The notes below the pieces were generated by a model, which was given only the letters and a program-made list of their open reading frames with translations, had not been told where the DNA came from and did no database searches. From Candidatus Sulfopaludibacter sp. SbA3 (GTDB lineage: Bacteria; Pseudomonadota; Alphaproteobacteria; Caulobacterales; Hyphomonadaceae): DNA of 64,000 bases. Each line of letters begins with the position of its first letter. Positions within the stretch are counted from its first letter, which is position 1. Shown one piece after another: positions 15,009-23,775 of this stretch. The translations under genes and the position numbers were made by a program. Location: positions 97,690 to 161,689 of the forward strand of contig CAMDAC010000005.1 in assembly GCA_945888325.1 (NCBI GenBank), read 5' to 3'.

Positions 15009-16217
15009 ATGCCAGAGGACAATTTCCACGAGGACCCCCGCCAGCACATCCTGCCGGTCTACCGTCCGCCGGAGGAAGTGTTCGTCGAGGGCCAGGGCGC
15101 CTACCTCTTCACCGAGGATGGCCGCCGGTATCTCGATTTCATTGCCGGAATCGCGGTCACCGCCCTCGGCCATGCCCATCCGGCCCTCGTCGATGCCCTG
15201 CGCGACCAGGCCGGCAAGCTCTGGCACACGTCCAACATGTTCCGCGTAAAGGGGCAGGAAGAACTCGCCGACAAGATCTGCCGCGACACCTTCGCGGACC
15301 GGGTCTTCTTCACCAATTCCGGCACCGAGGCGGTCGAGTGCGCCATCAAGACCGCGCGCAAGTATCACTGGTCGAAGGGCAACGCCGAACGGCTGGACAT
15401 CATCACCTTCACCGGCGCTTTCCACGGCCGCTCGATGGCCGCGATCAATGCCGGCGGCAACCCGAAATACCTCGAAGGCTTCGGCCCTAAGCTGCCGGGC
15501 TTCGTGCACCTCGAATGGGGTGACCATGAAGCGCTGAAAAAGGCCGTAGCCGAGCCGACCGCGGCGGCCATCTTCGTCGAGGTCGTGCAGGGCGAAGGCG
15601 GCGTGCGCGCCATGCCGGAAGCCTGCATCCAAGGTCTGCGCAAACTGTGCGACGAGCACGGCCTGCTGCTCATCTTCGACGAAGTGCAATGTGGCATGGG
15701 CCGCACCGGCAAGCTCTGGGGTTATCAGTGGGCGGAAGGTGTCGAGCCCGACATCCTCTGCGCCGCCAAAGGCATCGGCGGCGGCTTTCCGTTCGGCGCC
15801 TGCCTGATGACCGAGGCCTGCGGCGAGCCGATGCAACCCGGCAGCCATGGTTCGACCTATGGCGGCAACCCGCTCGCGATGGCGGTCGGCAATGTCGTCT
15901 GGGACGTGATCTCGGACGAGGCCTTCCTCGCCAATGTGCGCCGCGTCTCGGGCGCGCTGCAGCAGGGTCTGAAAAGCCTGGCCGATACCCATCCGGACAA
16001 GGTGGAAGCCGTCACCGGCAAGGGCCTGCTCACCGGCATCAAGCTGAAGGCCGACCCGAAATCGGTGCAGGGCCTCTGCCGAGATGCAAACCTCCTGGTC
16101 GGCGTCGCCGGCAACAACGTGCTGCGCCTCGCCCCGCCGCTGGTGATCGAGGACTCGCACGTGCGCGAAGCGGTCGGCATCCTCGACGCCGCACTGACAG
16201 CCTGGAAAGTTCCCTGA
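15009..16217 (+). CDS. argD: Acetylornithine aminotransferase
   Basis: A 402-residue class III PLP aminotransferase. It has the cofactor-binding NSGTEAVECAIKTARK and HGRSMAA segments, IFDEVQCGMGRTG (Asp contacting the PLP ring) and the Schiff-base Lys254 in AAKGIGGGFPFGA, then GSHGSTYGGNPLA. It converts N-acetylglutamate semialdehyde and glutamate to N-acetylornithine in arginine synthesis, and family members can also act in lysine (succinyl-DAP) synthesis. In many alphaproteobacteria argF and hslO follow directly. Here argF is 5.5 kb away. The ATG has GGAG about 10 nt upstream. Confidence 0.94.
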   Translation: MPEDNFHEDPRQHILPVYRPPEEVFVEGQGAYLFTEDGRRYLDFIAGIAVTALGHAHPALVDALRDQAGKLWHTSNMFRVKGQEELADKICRDTFADRVFFTNSGTEAVECAIKTARKYHWSKGNAERLDIITFTGAFHGRSMAAINAGGNPKYLEGFGPKLPGFVHLEWGDHEALKKAVAEPTAAAIFVEVVQGEGGVRAMPEACIQGLRKLCDEHGLLLIFDEVQCGMGRTGKLWGYQWAEGVEPDILCAAKGIGGGFPFGACLMTEACGEPMQPGSHGSTYGGNPLAMAVGNVVWDVISDEAFLANVRRVSGALQQGLKSLADTHPDKVEAVTGKGLLTGIKLKADPKSVQGLCRDANLLVGVAGNNVLRLAPPLVIEDSHVREAVGILDAALTAWKVP

Positions 16218-16222
16218 CGGCC

Positions 16223-16618
16223 GTGCCGGCGTACGAGGGTTCATGCCATTGCGGCGCGGTGCAGTTCCGCATCGCCGCCGAAATCACCGGCGTCTACCGT
16301 TGCGACTGCTCCCTCTGCCGGATGAAGGGCGCACTGATGACGACCGTCCATGAGGGCGCGTTCACGCTGCTCTCCGGCGCGGACGTGCTGAGCGAATATA
16401 ACTGGAACACCGGCATTGCCCGGCACTTCTTCTGCTCGAAGTGCGGCATCTATCCCTTCCACCGGAAACGGGCGATGCCGGACCATTACGGCGTCAACGT
16501 CCACTGCCTGACCGGTTTTGATGCGTCCGCGCTGGCGGTCCGCCAGGCGGAAGGGCGCGGCATGTGGGTACGGGACAAGGCGGCGCGGGACCTGTGGACG
16601 GGGCCGCGGGAGGCCTGA
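16223..16618 (+). CDS. GFA/CENP-V-domain zinc protein
   Basis: A 131-residue protein starting at GTG 16223, 5 nt after the argD stop. Zinc-ligand cysteines follow the GFA pattern: SCHCGAV (Cys8, Cys10), YRCDCSLCR (Cys27, Cys29, Cys32) and FCSKCGIYPFH (Cys71, Cys74), with the HCLTGF segment later. The family is named for glutathione-dependent formaldehyde-activating enzyme, but most members have no demonstrated activity. A glutathione- or formaldehyde-linked role is possible only by family. It probably shares the argD transcript. Confidence 0.87.
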   Translation: MPAYEGSCHCGAVQFRIAAEITGVYRCDCSLCRMKGALMTTVHEGAFTLLSGADVLSEYNWNTGIARHFFCSKCGIYPFHRKRAMPDHYGVNVHCLTGFDASALAVRQAEGRGMWVRDKAARDLWTGPREA

Positions 16619-16721
16619 CGGGCTCCGAGAGCCCGGCACAAAAGTGCGGGGGCAGGCGAGAGAGCGGTGCCTACCCCCGTATTCTGGCGCGTGCGTCCCA
16701 CAGCTCGCAGGAACAAACTAA

Positions 16722-16850
16722 GGAGGATTTGGGGCGGCCGCTTCGGTGGTCCTACCTAAATTTGTGTCCTCCGTGCTCGCCAAGCTCGGCGCCGCCAACC
16801 GCATGGGCGTAATGCTCCGTGTGCAGAAGGAGCCGTGGTTGCTGGGTTAA
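16722..16850 (+). pseudogene. Remnant of a LuxR-type DNA-binding domain
   Basis: A frame open from 16722 to TAA 16848-16850 encodes a piece ending FVSSVLAKLGAANRMGVML and RVQKEPWLLG. This resembles the recognition helix and C-terminal end of a NarL/LuxR helix-turn-helix (…V..ILAKLG..NR…). No receiver or earlier HTH part is visible upstream, and a stop precedes it at 16719. It is probably the decayed tail of a response regulator, or a chance match. The rest of 16619-16846 holds only a small GGGCTC/GAGCCC hairpin. Confidence 0.4.
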
Positions 16851-17980
16851 CGCCCCAGCCGCCGCCGGAATTCCTCATACCCGAAATCCGAGATCATCTC
16901 GACGCGCCCGTCTTCCCAGCGGATGGCGAGGTTCGCCAGCGGCGTGCCGTTGAATGTGTTCGTCTTCACGAAGGCATAGTGCATCTGGTCGGTGAAGATG
17001 ATCTCGTCGCCGGGCGCCAGCGGTTTCTCGAACGAGTAGTCGCCGATGATGTCCCCGGTCATGCAGGTCTTGCCGCCGAACCGGTAGGTGTGCGGATGCT
17101 CCCCCGGCTGGCCCGCGCCGATCACATCCGGGCGGTAAGGCACTTCCAGAACGTCCGGCATATGCGTCGAGGCCGAGGCATCGAGGATCGCCAGGTCCAT
17201 CGCGTTCCAGTGCAGCGCCAGCACGGTCGCGTACAGCTCGCCCGTGTTTACGACGAGCCCCGCGCCTGGCTCGAGAATCACCTCGACGCCGAAGCGTGCC
17301 TTGAACGCCTTGATCGTCGCGATCAGCTTGTCGACATTGTAGCCCGGCTTGTTGAGGAAGTGCCCGCCGCCGAAATTCACGGCCTTCACCTGGCCGATAT
17401 AGGCGGCGAAGTGTTCGGAAACATATTCGATCAGGCCGACCGAGCCTTCATGCAGGCTCTCGCACAGCGCGTGCACATGGAAGATGTCGACGCCCGACCA
17501 GTCGACCTGCGCCAGCTTTTCCGGCACTTCACCGAAACGGCTGGTCGGCGCGGTCGGATTGTAGAGGTCGCCGCCGAGCGTGGCGTTGGAATAGCCGGGA
17601 TTCACCCGCAATCCGACATGGCAGCCGGCATCGCGGGCAATGTCGCCAAACCGGGCAAGCTGTTCAGCGGAATTGAAATAGATATGCTGCGCCACTTTCG
17701 TCAGCCGGCGGACTTCGTCTTCCGTATAGGCGGGCGAATAGACGTGCACTTCCTTGCCGAACTCTTCATGGCCCATGATCGCTTCCTGCTCGCCGGACGC
17801 GGTCGTACCATCGAGGTAGCCCCGCATCAGCGGAAACGCCGCCGGCATCGCAAAGGCCTTGGTGGCGAGCAGGATTTTGCAGCCCGCCTCCTCACGCACA
17901 CGCTTCGCCGTCTCTAGGTTCTTCCGGAGGCGGGCCGTATCGAGGACGAAGCAGGGGGTTTGAATTTCTTCCATCTTCAT
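16847..17980 (-). CDS. nspC: Carboxynorspermidine/carboxyspermidine decarboxylase
   Basis: A 377-residue PLP-dependent alanine-racemase-fold decarboxylase. The PLP Lys41 is in KILLATKAFAMPAAF. NspC features include NPGYSNATLGGDLYNP, FHVHALCE, NFGGGHFLNKPGYN, EPGAGLV and CMTGDIIGDY. It decarboxylates carboxy(nor)spermidine to (nor)spermidine, the last step of the non-SAM polyamine route. ATG 17980 was chosen because an earlier ATG at 17998 would overlap the upstream gene, whose stop is at 17985-17983. It is third in an operon behind carboxynorspermidine synthase and a SUKH-like gene. Confidence 0.93.
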   Translation of the reverse strand: MKMEEIQTPCFVLDTARLRKNLETAKRVREEAGCKILLATKAFAMPAAFPLMRGYLDGTTASGEQEAIMGHEEFGKEVHVYSPAYTEDEVRRLTKVAQHIYFNSAEQLARFGDIARDAGCHVGLRVNPGYSNATLGGDLYNPTAPTSRFGEVPEKLAQVDWSGVDIFHVHALCESLHEGSVGLIEYVSEHFAAYIGQVKAVNFGGGHFLNKPGYNVDKLIATIKAFKARFGVEVILEPGAGLVVNTGELYATVLALHWNAMDLAILDASASTHMPDVLEVPYRPDVIGAGQPGEHPHTYRFGGKTCMTGDIIGDYSFEKPLAPGDEIIFTDQMHYAFVKTNTFNGTPLANLAIRWEDGRVEMISDFGYEEFRRRLGR

Positions 17981-17982
17981 AA

Positions 17983-18558
17983 TCAGGTCTCGTACCATAT
18001 CGGTATGCTTAGTGTAGGCGTAGCTGAGAAGTCAGGGCGCATGCGCGGATCGAGATTGAATTCACTGTATAAGTAGTCGATCAAGTTTTCGCCGTAGGCG
18101 ATGATATCGGTCTGCCAGATCGAGAGGACAGGATTCCCCGATCTCAAAGGCTCAATTGGTAGAAACCGGTGTTTGTATACTGAGGCCAGTTTGGGCCAAG
18201 CTTGAAACGCCTGCCTTACGATTGAAGTTCTATCCTGTGCCGACTCTGGTGCTGAACCTAGACTAGGATGCCAGAACGCATTGTGCTCCACATCGAACAG
18301 AACGCCATCCAATACTCGGTTCATTGCGGTTGTATACGATGCGCGAGTGACGTTCCTCCAGTCAAAGAAAAGCCCAGCCGGGTCTTCCAGGTTCGACAGG
18401 AAGAGTTTGAAATCGTCTGAAAATGCAGCGCCTGCAATTTCCTCTGCTCTGCTGATTTCGCCTTGAGAGAGGCCATCTCCAAAGAATTTCATCTTGAGCG
18501 CAATAAGTTGAACTGGCCGCATACGATCTGCAATTTGCAGATCCTGTAGCGTCAGCAT
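17983..18558 (-). CDS. SMI1/KNR4 (SUKH)-like protein, possible immunity protein
   Basis: A 191-residue protein, no signal peptide. The segment IAGAAFSDDFKLFLSNLEDPAGLFFDWRN and the end LRSGNPVLSIWQTDIIAYGENLIDYLYSEF resemble SMI1/KNR4 (SUKH superfamily) proteins, many of which are immunity proteins to contact-dependent or polymorphic toxins. The first quoted run is 29 residues at about 41-69; key features are FSDDFKLFL and the Trp/Asp-rich loop. Its ATG shares one base with the stop of the synthase gene (TAATG) and it ends 2 nt before nspC, so it is embedded in the polyamine operon. Its DNA is visibly AT-richer than both flanks. No toxin gene is in view. Confidence 0.55.
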   Translation of the reverse strand: MLTLQDLQIADRMRPVQLIALKMKFFGDGLSQGEISRAEEIAGAAFSDDFKLFLSNLEDPAGLFFDWRNVTRASYTTAMNRVLDGVLFDVEHNAFWHPSLGSAPESAQDRTSIVRQAFQAWPKLASVYKHRFLPIEPLRSGNPVLSIWQTDIIAYGENLIDYLYSEFNLDPRMRPDFSATPTLSIPIWYET

Positions 18559-19772
18559 TAAGTCACGACCTCAAACAACTCATCCTGATCGTCCGGACCA
18601 ATATCGATGATCGTCGTCGGCAGGCCGCGCTCCGCCACATCGTCGAGGAAGGGCTTGGGCGGGAACTGCTCCACGTTGAACACGCCCGGACCTTTCCAGA
18701 TGCCACGGAAAAACATCGCCGCGCCGGAAACCGGCGGCACGCCCGTGGTATAGCTCACAGCCTGCGCGCCGACTTCCTTGTTGGTTTCGGCATGGTCGCA
18801 GACGTTATAGAGCATCTTGGCGATCTCCTTCCCGCCCTTCCGGCCACGGACGATCACGCCGATCGATGTCTTGCCGGTATAGTTCTCGGCCAGCGACGAG
18901 GGCGGCGGCAGCAGGTCGCGCAGGAATTCCATCGGCACGATGTCCATGCCCTTGTGCTTGATCGGCTCGAGCGAAATCAGCCCGATCGATTTGAACACTT
19001 CGAGGTGCTTGATGTAGGCATCGCCAAACGTCATCCAGAAGCGGATCTGCTTCAGGCCACGGATGTTCTTCACCAGGCTTTCCTCTTCCTCATGATAGAT
19101 GAGGTAGGATTTACGCGGGCCGACTTCCGGATAGTCCACCATCGTCTTGATCGAGAGCGCCGGGATCTCAATCCACTCGCCCTCTTTCCAGTATTTGCCG
19201 TCCTGCGTCACTTCGCGGAGGTTGATCTCCGGGTTGAAGTTCGTCGCAAACGTCTTGCCATGGTCGCCGGCATTGCAGTCGACGATGTCGATGAAGTCGA
19301 CCTCGTCGAACAGGTATTCCTGCGCATAGGCGCACCAGACGTTCGAGACGCCCGGATCAAACCCGCAGCCGAGGATGGCGGTCAGGCCAGCCGCCTTGAA
19401 CCGCTCCTGATAGGCCCACTGCCAGGAATATTCGAACTTAGCGACTTCCCGCGGCTCATAGTTCGCGGTGTCCAGGTAATTCACGCCCGCCTCAAGGCAG
19501 GCGTCCATGATCGGCAGGTCCTGATAGGGCAGGGCCATGTTGATCACGAGGTCCGGCTTCACCTTCTTGATCAGCGCGACCGTGGCGGCCACGTCATCGG
19601 CGTCCACCTGCGCAATCTCGATCGGCGTGACGCAATCCTTCGCCACCTTCTCGCAGCTCTCGATCCGCCGCGAAGCCAGCGTGATGTGCTTGAATGTCTT
19701 GCGGTCCATCGCGCATTTCTTGGCGACGACCGAGCCGGCGGCGCCGGCGCCGATGATGAGAACATTGTCCAT
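18558..19772 (-). CDS. Carboxynorspermidine synthase (saccharopine dehydrogenase family)
   Basis: A 404-residue enzyme with an N-terminal Rossmann fold (NVLIIGAGAAGSVVAKKC) and features of carboxynorspermidine dehydrogenase: CLEAGVNYLDTANYE, AILGCGFDPGVSNVWCAYA and VDCNAGDHGKTFATNFNPE. It condenses aspartate semialdehyde with a diamine and reduces the imine with NADPH to carboxy(nor)spermidine. The frame is open for 240 codons further upstream, but the ATG at 19772 gives the family's normal length. Together with nspC it supplies spermidine-type polyamines without S-adenosylmethionine. Aspartate semialdehyde links it to the lysC pathway. Confidence 0.9.
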   Translation of the reverse strand: MDNVLIIGAGAAGSVVAKKCAMDRKTFKHITLASRRIESCEKVAKDCVTPIEIAQVDADDVAATVALIKKVKPDLVINMALPYQDLPIMDACLEAGVNYLDTANYEPREVAKFEYSWQWAYQERFKAAGLTAILGCGFDPGVSNVWCAYAQEYLFDEVDFIDIVDCNAGDHGKTFATNFNPEINLREVTQDGKYWKEGEWIEIPALSIKTMVDYPEVGPRKSYLIYHEEEESLVKNIRGLKQIRFWMTFGDAYIKHLEVFKSIGLISLEPIKHKGMDIVPMEFLRDLLPPPSSLAENYTGKTSIGVIVRGRKGGKEIAKMLYNVCDHAETNKEVGAQAVSYTTGVPPVSGAAMFFRGIWKGPGVFNVEQFPPKPFLDDVAERGLPTTIIDIGPDDQDELFEVVT

Positions 19773-19855
19773 GAGGCGGGAGACCCTTCGGAAACTGGTG
19801 GAGAGGCGAGGTTGAAAGGCGCCATTTAGGGCATTCCGGCCCACTTCGCTAGAGC

Positions 19856-19877
19856 GCGGCGTCCGGCTGGACGCCGC
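19856..19877. repeat. Perfect inverted repeat in the divergent polyamine/symporter spacer
   Basis: GCGGCGTCC (19856-19864) and GGACGCCGC (19869-19877) form a 9-bp stem with a GGCT loop. It sits between the carboxynorspermidine synthase start (19772) and the symporter start (19930). It could be an operator or a leader hairpin. No function can be assigned. Confidence 0.4.
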
Positions 19878-19929
19878 CGCTTTGCGTGCTAGGAGATGAA
19901 GGCTGGATACGCGAAGGGTTGGGGGAAAA

Positions 19930-21201
19930 ATGAGCCGCTGGATGTTCTGGGCGCTGATCGGGGCGCTGATCCTTGGCATCGTGGTCGGGGCCGGTGTGTA
20001 CACCGCCGCCACGCCCGAACAGGCCGCCGCCTTCGCCGACGGCGTGAAGATCCTGTCGGACATCTTCCTGCGCCTCATCAAGATGATCGTTGCGCCGCTG
20101 ATCCTGACCACGCTGTCAGTCGGAATCGCGCATATTGGCGGCGGCGGCGCACTGGGCCGCATCGGCGCCCGCACCATGGCCTGGTTCATCACCGCCTCGC
20201 TGGTCTCCCTCAGCATCGGCCTCGTGATGGCCAACTTCCTGCACCCGGGCGTCGGTTTCGACACTACCGGCCTCGATGCCGCCGCGCCCGAACTCGCCAC
20301 CGGAAGCCTCACGTTCAAGGAATTCATCACCCACGTGGTGCCGACCTCGATCATCGACGCCATGGCGCGCAATGAAGTGCTGCAGATCGTCGTCTTCTCG
20401 ATCTTCCTCGGCGCCGCCCTGCAGGCCCTCGGCCCCCAGGCCCAGAAAGTCACGGACGTGCTCGAGCAGGGCGCCTTCGTCATGCTGAAAATCACCGGCT
20501 ATGTGATGGTTCTCGCCCCGGTGGCGGTGTTCGCGGCCATCGCCAACGTCGTCGCCCTCAAGGGCCTCGGCGTGCTCAGCGACTATGCGCGCCTCGTGGG
20601 CAGCTTCTATCTCGGCGTCGGCGTGCTCTGGATGGTGCTGATCGCCGCCGGCTTCGTTGTCCTCAAAGGCCGGGTCTTCCCCCTGATCGCCGCGGTGCGC
20701 GAGCCCCTGCTGATCGCCTTCTCGACCGCGAGCTCCGAAGCCGCCCTGCCGAAACTGCTGGAGCGCCTCGAGCGGTTCGGCGTCGCCAACCGGGTCGCCA
20801 GCTTCGTCGTCCCCCTCGGCTATTCGTTCAACCTCGATGGCTCGATGATGTACTGCACTTTCGCGGTACTGTTCATCGCCCAGGCCCTCGGCGTCGAGAT
20901 GAGCCTCGCGCAGCAGATCATCCTGCTGCTGATGCTGATGGTCACGTCCAAGGGCATTGCCGGCGTGCCGCGCGCCTCGCTGGTCGTCATCGCGGCGACG
21001 CTGCCGACCTTCAACATGCCGGCCGAAGCCATCGGCCTCGTGCTCGCCGTCGATGCCTTCATGGACATGGGCCGCACCGCCACCAACGTCATCGGCAACT
21101 CCATCGCCAGCGCCGTGGTCGCGAAATGGGAAGGGGTGCTGTACGATCCGAAGGTCGATGAAATCCCGATGGCCGAGACGCTCGACAACGCCCGAAGTTG
21201 A
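19930..21201 (+). CDS. Dicarboxylate/amino acid:cation symporter (DAACS family)
   Basis: A 423-residue transporter with the glutamate-transporter fold. HP1 carries the serine motif FSTASSEAALPKLL, TM7 has the NLDGSMMY form of the NMDGT motif, HP2 has TSKGIAGVPRASLVV, and TM8 has VDAFMDMGRTATNVIGNSIA with the substrate-binding DxxR-T pattern. It imports acidic amino acids or C4-dicarboxylates with Na+ or H+ through the inner membrane. The TM8 residue after the last Gly is Asn where aspartate transporters usually have Asp; DctA-type dicarboxylate carriers also have Asn there, so substrate is uncertain. The start has a GGGGG run upstream. Confidence 0.9.
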   Translation: MSRWMFWALIGALILGIVVGAGVYTAATPEQAAAFADGVKILSDIFLRLIKMIVAPLILTTLSVGIAHIGGGGALGRIGARTMAWFITASLVSLSIGLVMANFLHPGVGFDTTGLDAAAPELATGSLTFKEFITHVVPTSIIDAMARNEVLQIVVFSIFLGAALQALGPQAQKVTDVLEQGAFVMLKITGYVMVLAPVAVFAAIANVVALKGLGVLSDYARLVGSFYLGVGVLWMVLIAAGFVVLKGRVFPLIAAVREPLLIAFSTASSEAALPKLLERLERFGVANRVASFVVPLGYSFNLDGSMMYCTFAVLFIAQALGVEMSLAQQIILLLMLMVTSKGIAGVPRASLVVIAATLPTFNMPAEAIGLVLAVDAFMDMGRTATNVIGNSIASAVVAKWEGVLYDPKVDEIPMAETLDNARS

Positions 21202-21376
21202 TCCCTCCGCCGCCCTTCGGCACGGCTGCAAAACCTGGTATTCCGGCTATTCCGTCCGCATCTGGAAGGTCGAGCAGGCCTGCGGCGCCTGATCAAACCT
21301 CCCGTCCCGTGCATCCTTTCCGGGCCCGGCGCGTTAGTGCGCAGGGACTGATCCCTCAACATGGGAATATTTCGAC

Positions 21377-21631
21377 ATGACACTTGAGAGCCTGCTTATT
21401 TTCCTCCTCATCGGCGCCATCGCTGGCTGGCTGGCCGGCGTGATCGTCAAGGGCTTCGGCTTTGGCCTCGTCGGTAACATCGTGGTCGGCATCGTCGGCG
21501 CCTTCAACGCCGGCCTGCTCTTCCCCGCCATCGGCTTGGGCTTCGGCGGCGGCATCCTCGCCGCCATCGTCCACGCCACCCTCGGCGCCGTGATCCTGCT
21601 GATCCTGATCCGCGTCCTCAAACGCGCCTGA
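21377..21631 (+). CDS. GlsB/YeaQ/YmgE-family small membrane protein
   Basis: An 84-residue protein with three hydrophobic segments (about 5-25, 30-52, 57-80) and the family's Gly-rich pattern: IGAIAGWLAGVIVKGFGFGLVGNI and FPAIGLGFGGGILAAIVHATLGAVILL (quoted in parts; both lie in membrane segments). Members are annotated as transglycosylase-associated, but their function is unknown; they are often stress-induced. A strong terminator follows 18 nt after the stop, so it is probably monocistronic. Confidence 0.87.
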   Translation: MTLESLLIFLLIGAIAGWLAGVIVKGFGFGLVGNIVVGIVGAFNAGLLFPAIGLGFGGGILAAIVHATLGAVILLILIRVLKRA

Positions 21632-21648
21632 TCCTGGACGGTACCCAG

Positions 21649-21679
21649 AACCCCTCTGCCGTTGGGGCAGAGGGGTTTT
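21649..21679 (+). terminator. Rho-independent terminator after the GlsB-like gene
   Basis: CCCCTCTGCC (21651-21660) and GGCAGAGGGG (21666-21675) form a 10-bp perfect stem with a 5-nt loop, with AA on one side and TTTT on the other. It isolates argF from the upstream gene. Confidence 0.9.
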
Positions 21680-21751
21680 CCATGAAATCACCCATGACAT
21701 GCCACCCATAACAGGCTATGCGGCGCGCTTATTTTTGCGGGGGCCGCGCCC

Positions 21752-22678
21752 ATGACAATCCGCCACTTTCTCGACATCTGGCCGCTGGAGCAGGCGGAGC
21801 TGCGCGCGATCCTCGATGAGGCACACCGGGCGAAGAAAGCCCGCGCCGGCTGGCCCAAGGGCCGCATCGATCCCGGCGCCCCGCTTGAGGGCCACACCCT
21901 CGCGATGATCTTCGAGAAGGCCTCCACCCGCACCCGCTTCTCCTTCGACATGGCGATGCGCCAGCTCGGCGGCTCTTCGATTACCACCTCCGCCGGCGAC
22001 ATGCAGCTCGGCCGCGGCGAGTCCATCGAGGACACCGCCCGTGTCCTCTCCCGCTATGTCGACGCCGTGATGATCCGCGCCAACGACCATACCGACATCG
22101 AAAACTTCGCCGAGGCCGCCGGCGTGCCGGTGATCAACGGCCTGTCGGACCGCTCGCACCCCTGCCAGATCATGGCCGACCTGATGACGCTCGAAGAACA
22201 CGGCCTCACCCTCCGGGGCGCCCGCCTTGCCTGGGTCGGGGATGGCAACAATGTCTGCGCCAGCTTCATCCACGCCGCCGCCAAGTTTGGCTTCACCCTC
22301 GCCATTGGCACGCCGCACCGCTACGCGCCGGACGAGGACGATCTCGACATCGCCACCGAACTGCAGGGACGCGTCGAACTGTTCGAGACCGCCGAAGAGG
22401 CCGTCGCCGGCGCCGATGTGGTGATCGCGGATACCTTCGTCTCGATGGGCGACCTCGACGCCGAACGCCGCCTCGAAATTCTCGAGCCCTTTGCGGTGAC
22501 CGACGAGCTGATGGAACTCGCCAATGGCGGCGCGAAATTCCTGCACTGCCTGCCAGCCCACCGGGGCGAGGAAGTCGACTCCGAAGTGATCGACGGCCCC
22601 GCCAGCCTCGTCTGGGACGAAGCGGAAAACCGCCTGCACGCCCAGAAGGCCATCCTGCGCTGGTGCCTCGATAAATAG
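21752..22678 (+). CDS. argF: Ornithine carbamoyltransferase
   Basis: A 308-residue transcarbamylase. The carbamoyl-phosphate loop STRTRF (58-63), HPCQ segment, ornithine-binding DTFVSMGD and HCLPAHRG are all present. It forms citrulline from ornithine and carbamoyl phosphate in arginine synthesis; carB at the far end of the window makes the carbamoyl phosphate. It is followed by a radical SAM gene and hslO. The argF-hslO neighbourhood is common in alphaproteobacteria, usually with argD directly upstream and without the radical SAM gene. Confidence 0.96.
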   Translation: MTIRHFLDIWPLEQAELRAILDEAHRAKKARAGWPKGRIDPGAPLEGHTLAMIFEKASTRTRFSFDMAMRQLGGSSITTSAGDMQLGRGESIEDTARVLSRYVDAVMIRANDHTDIENFAEAAGVPVINGLSDRSHPCQIMADLMTLEEHGLTLRGARLAWVGDGNNVCASFIHAAAKFGFTLAIGTPHRYAPDEDDLDIATELQGRVELFETAEEAVAGADVVIADTFVSMGDLDAERRLEILEPFAVTDELMELANGGAKFLHCLPAHRGEEVDSEVIDGPASLVWDEAENRLHAQKAILRWCLDK

Positions 22679-22756
22679 GCCGGTGGCGGATCACGTTCCG
22701 GGGAGCCGCAGCGTCAGGCCTTGGCGCCCCATCCGGCTGGCTTTAGGCATTGCGTC

Positions 22757-23698
22757 ATGGCTGACACCCTGATCCCGAACGCGAAATTCTCTGACCCCCA
22801 CGTCACGGCGAAGGGCGAAACCCGCGCCAGCGTCGCCTGGTCCGGCCTCAAGACGCTCTGGTTCAACACCGGCACGCTCTGCAACATCACTTGCGCCAAT
22901 TGCTATATCGAGAGCAGTCCCACCAATGACCGGCTGGTCTACCTCACCCGCGCGGACGTGGAGCCCTACCTCGACGAACTGACCCAGCCCGCCGAAATCG
23001 GCATCACCGGCGGCGAGCCCTTCCTGGCGCCGGAAATCATCGCCATCATGCAGGCGGCGCTGGAACGCGGCCACACGCTCCTTGTGCTGACGAATGCGAT
23101 GCGCCCGATGATGCGCCCGCGCGTGCAAGCCGGTCTCGCCGATCTCGCCGCCCGCTATCCCGGCCGCATGACCCTGCGCGTCTCGCTCGACTCCCATGAC
23201 GCTGCCACCCATGACGCCGAACGCGGGCAGGGCGCCTTTGCCGAAGCCTGCGCGGGCCTCAAATGGATCGCCGCCGCGGGCATCCCCCTCGCGCTCGCCG
23301 GCCGCAAGGCGTTGCACGAGGACGAACAAGCCGCCCGCGACGGCTACCGCGCCCTCATCGCGTCCCTCGGCCTCGCCCGCGCCCTCGATGCCGCAGACCC
23401 GAAACAGCTCGTCCTCTTCCCGGAAATGATCGCCCGCGATGATCCGCCGGAAATCACCACCGCCTGTTGGGGCATCCTGAACAAGACGCCGGACTCCATC
23501 ATGTGCGCCAGCCAGCGCATGGTCGTGCGCCGCAAGGGCGCCGCCAGCCCCCGCGTCCTCGCCTGCACCCTGCTGGTGGACGACCCCGCCTTCGACCTGG
23601 GCAGCACCCTCGCCGAAGCCACTGCCCAACAGGTCAAGCTCAACCACCCCTGGTGCGCCAGCTTCTGCGTCCTCGGCGGGGCCAGCTGTTCGGCCTGA
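22757..23698 (+). CDS. Radical SAM protein with Cys-rich C-terminus
   Basis: A 313-residue protein starting MADTLIPNAK. The [4Fe-4S]-SAM motif is TLCNITCANCY (Cys42, Cys46, Cys49) and the SAM-contacting GGEP is at 85-88. The C-terminal third has Cys at 237, 250, 270, 300, 304 and 311, consistent with an auxiliary cluster of SPASM/twitch type, which often marks peptide- or substrate-modifying enzymes. No small precursor peptide is evident next to it. It sits 78 nt after argF and 77 nt before hslO on the same strand. The substrate is unknown. Confidence 0.8.
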   Translation: MADTLIPNAKFSDPHVTAKGETRASVAWSGLKTLWFNTGTLCNITCANCYIESSPTNDRLVYLTRADVEPYLDELTQPAEIGITGGEPFLAPEIIAIMQAALERGHTLLVLTNAMRPMMRPRVQAGLADLAARYPGRMTLRVSLDSHDAATHDAERGQGAFAEACAGLKWIAAAGIPLALAGRKALHEDEQAARDGYRALIASLGLARALDAADPKQLVLFPEMIARDDPPEITTACWGILNKTPDSIMCASQRMVVRRKGAASPRVLACTLLVDDPAFDLGSTLAEATAQQVKLNHPWCASFCVLGGASCSA

Positions 23699-23775
23699 CC
23701 GGCGCCCCCCTTGTTCTCGGGCGCCCCCGCTGCCACATGGGGCACCTTGAAAGCCCCCCGCAAGGCGCCCCTCCC

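Noticed and set aside
19773..20495. 240-codon extension of carboxynorspermidine synthase.
   Set aside because: It runs through the symporter gene on the opposite strand and the Rossmann fold begins at 19772.
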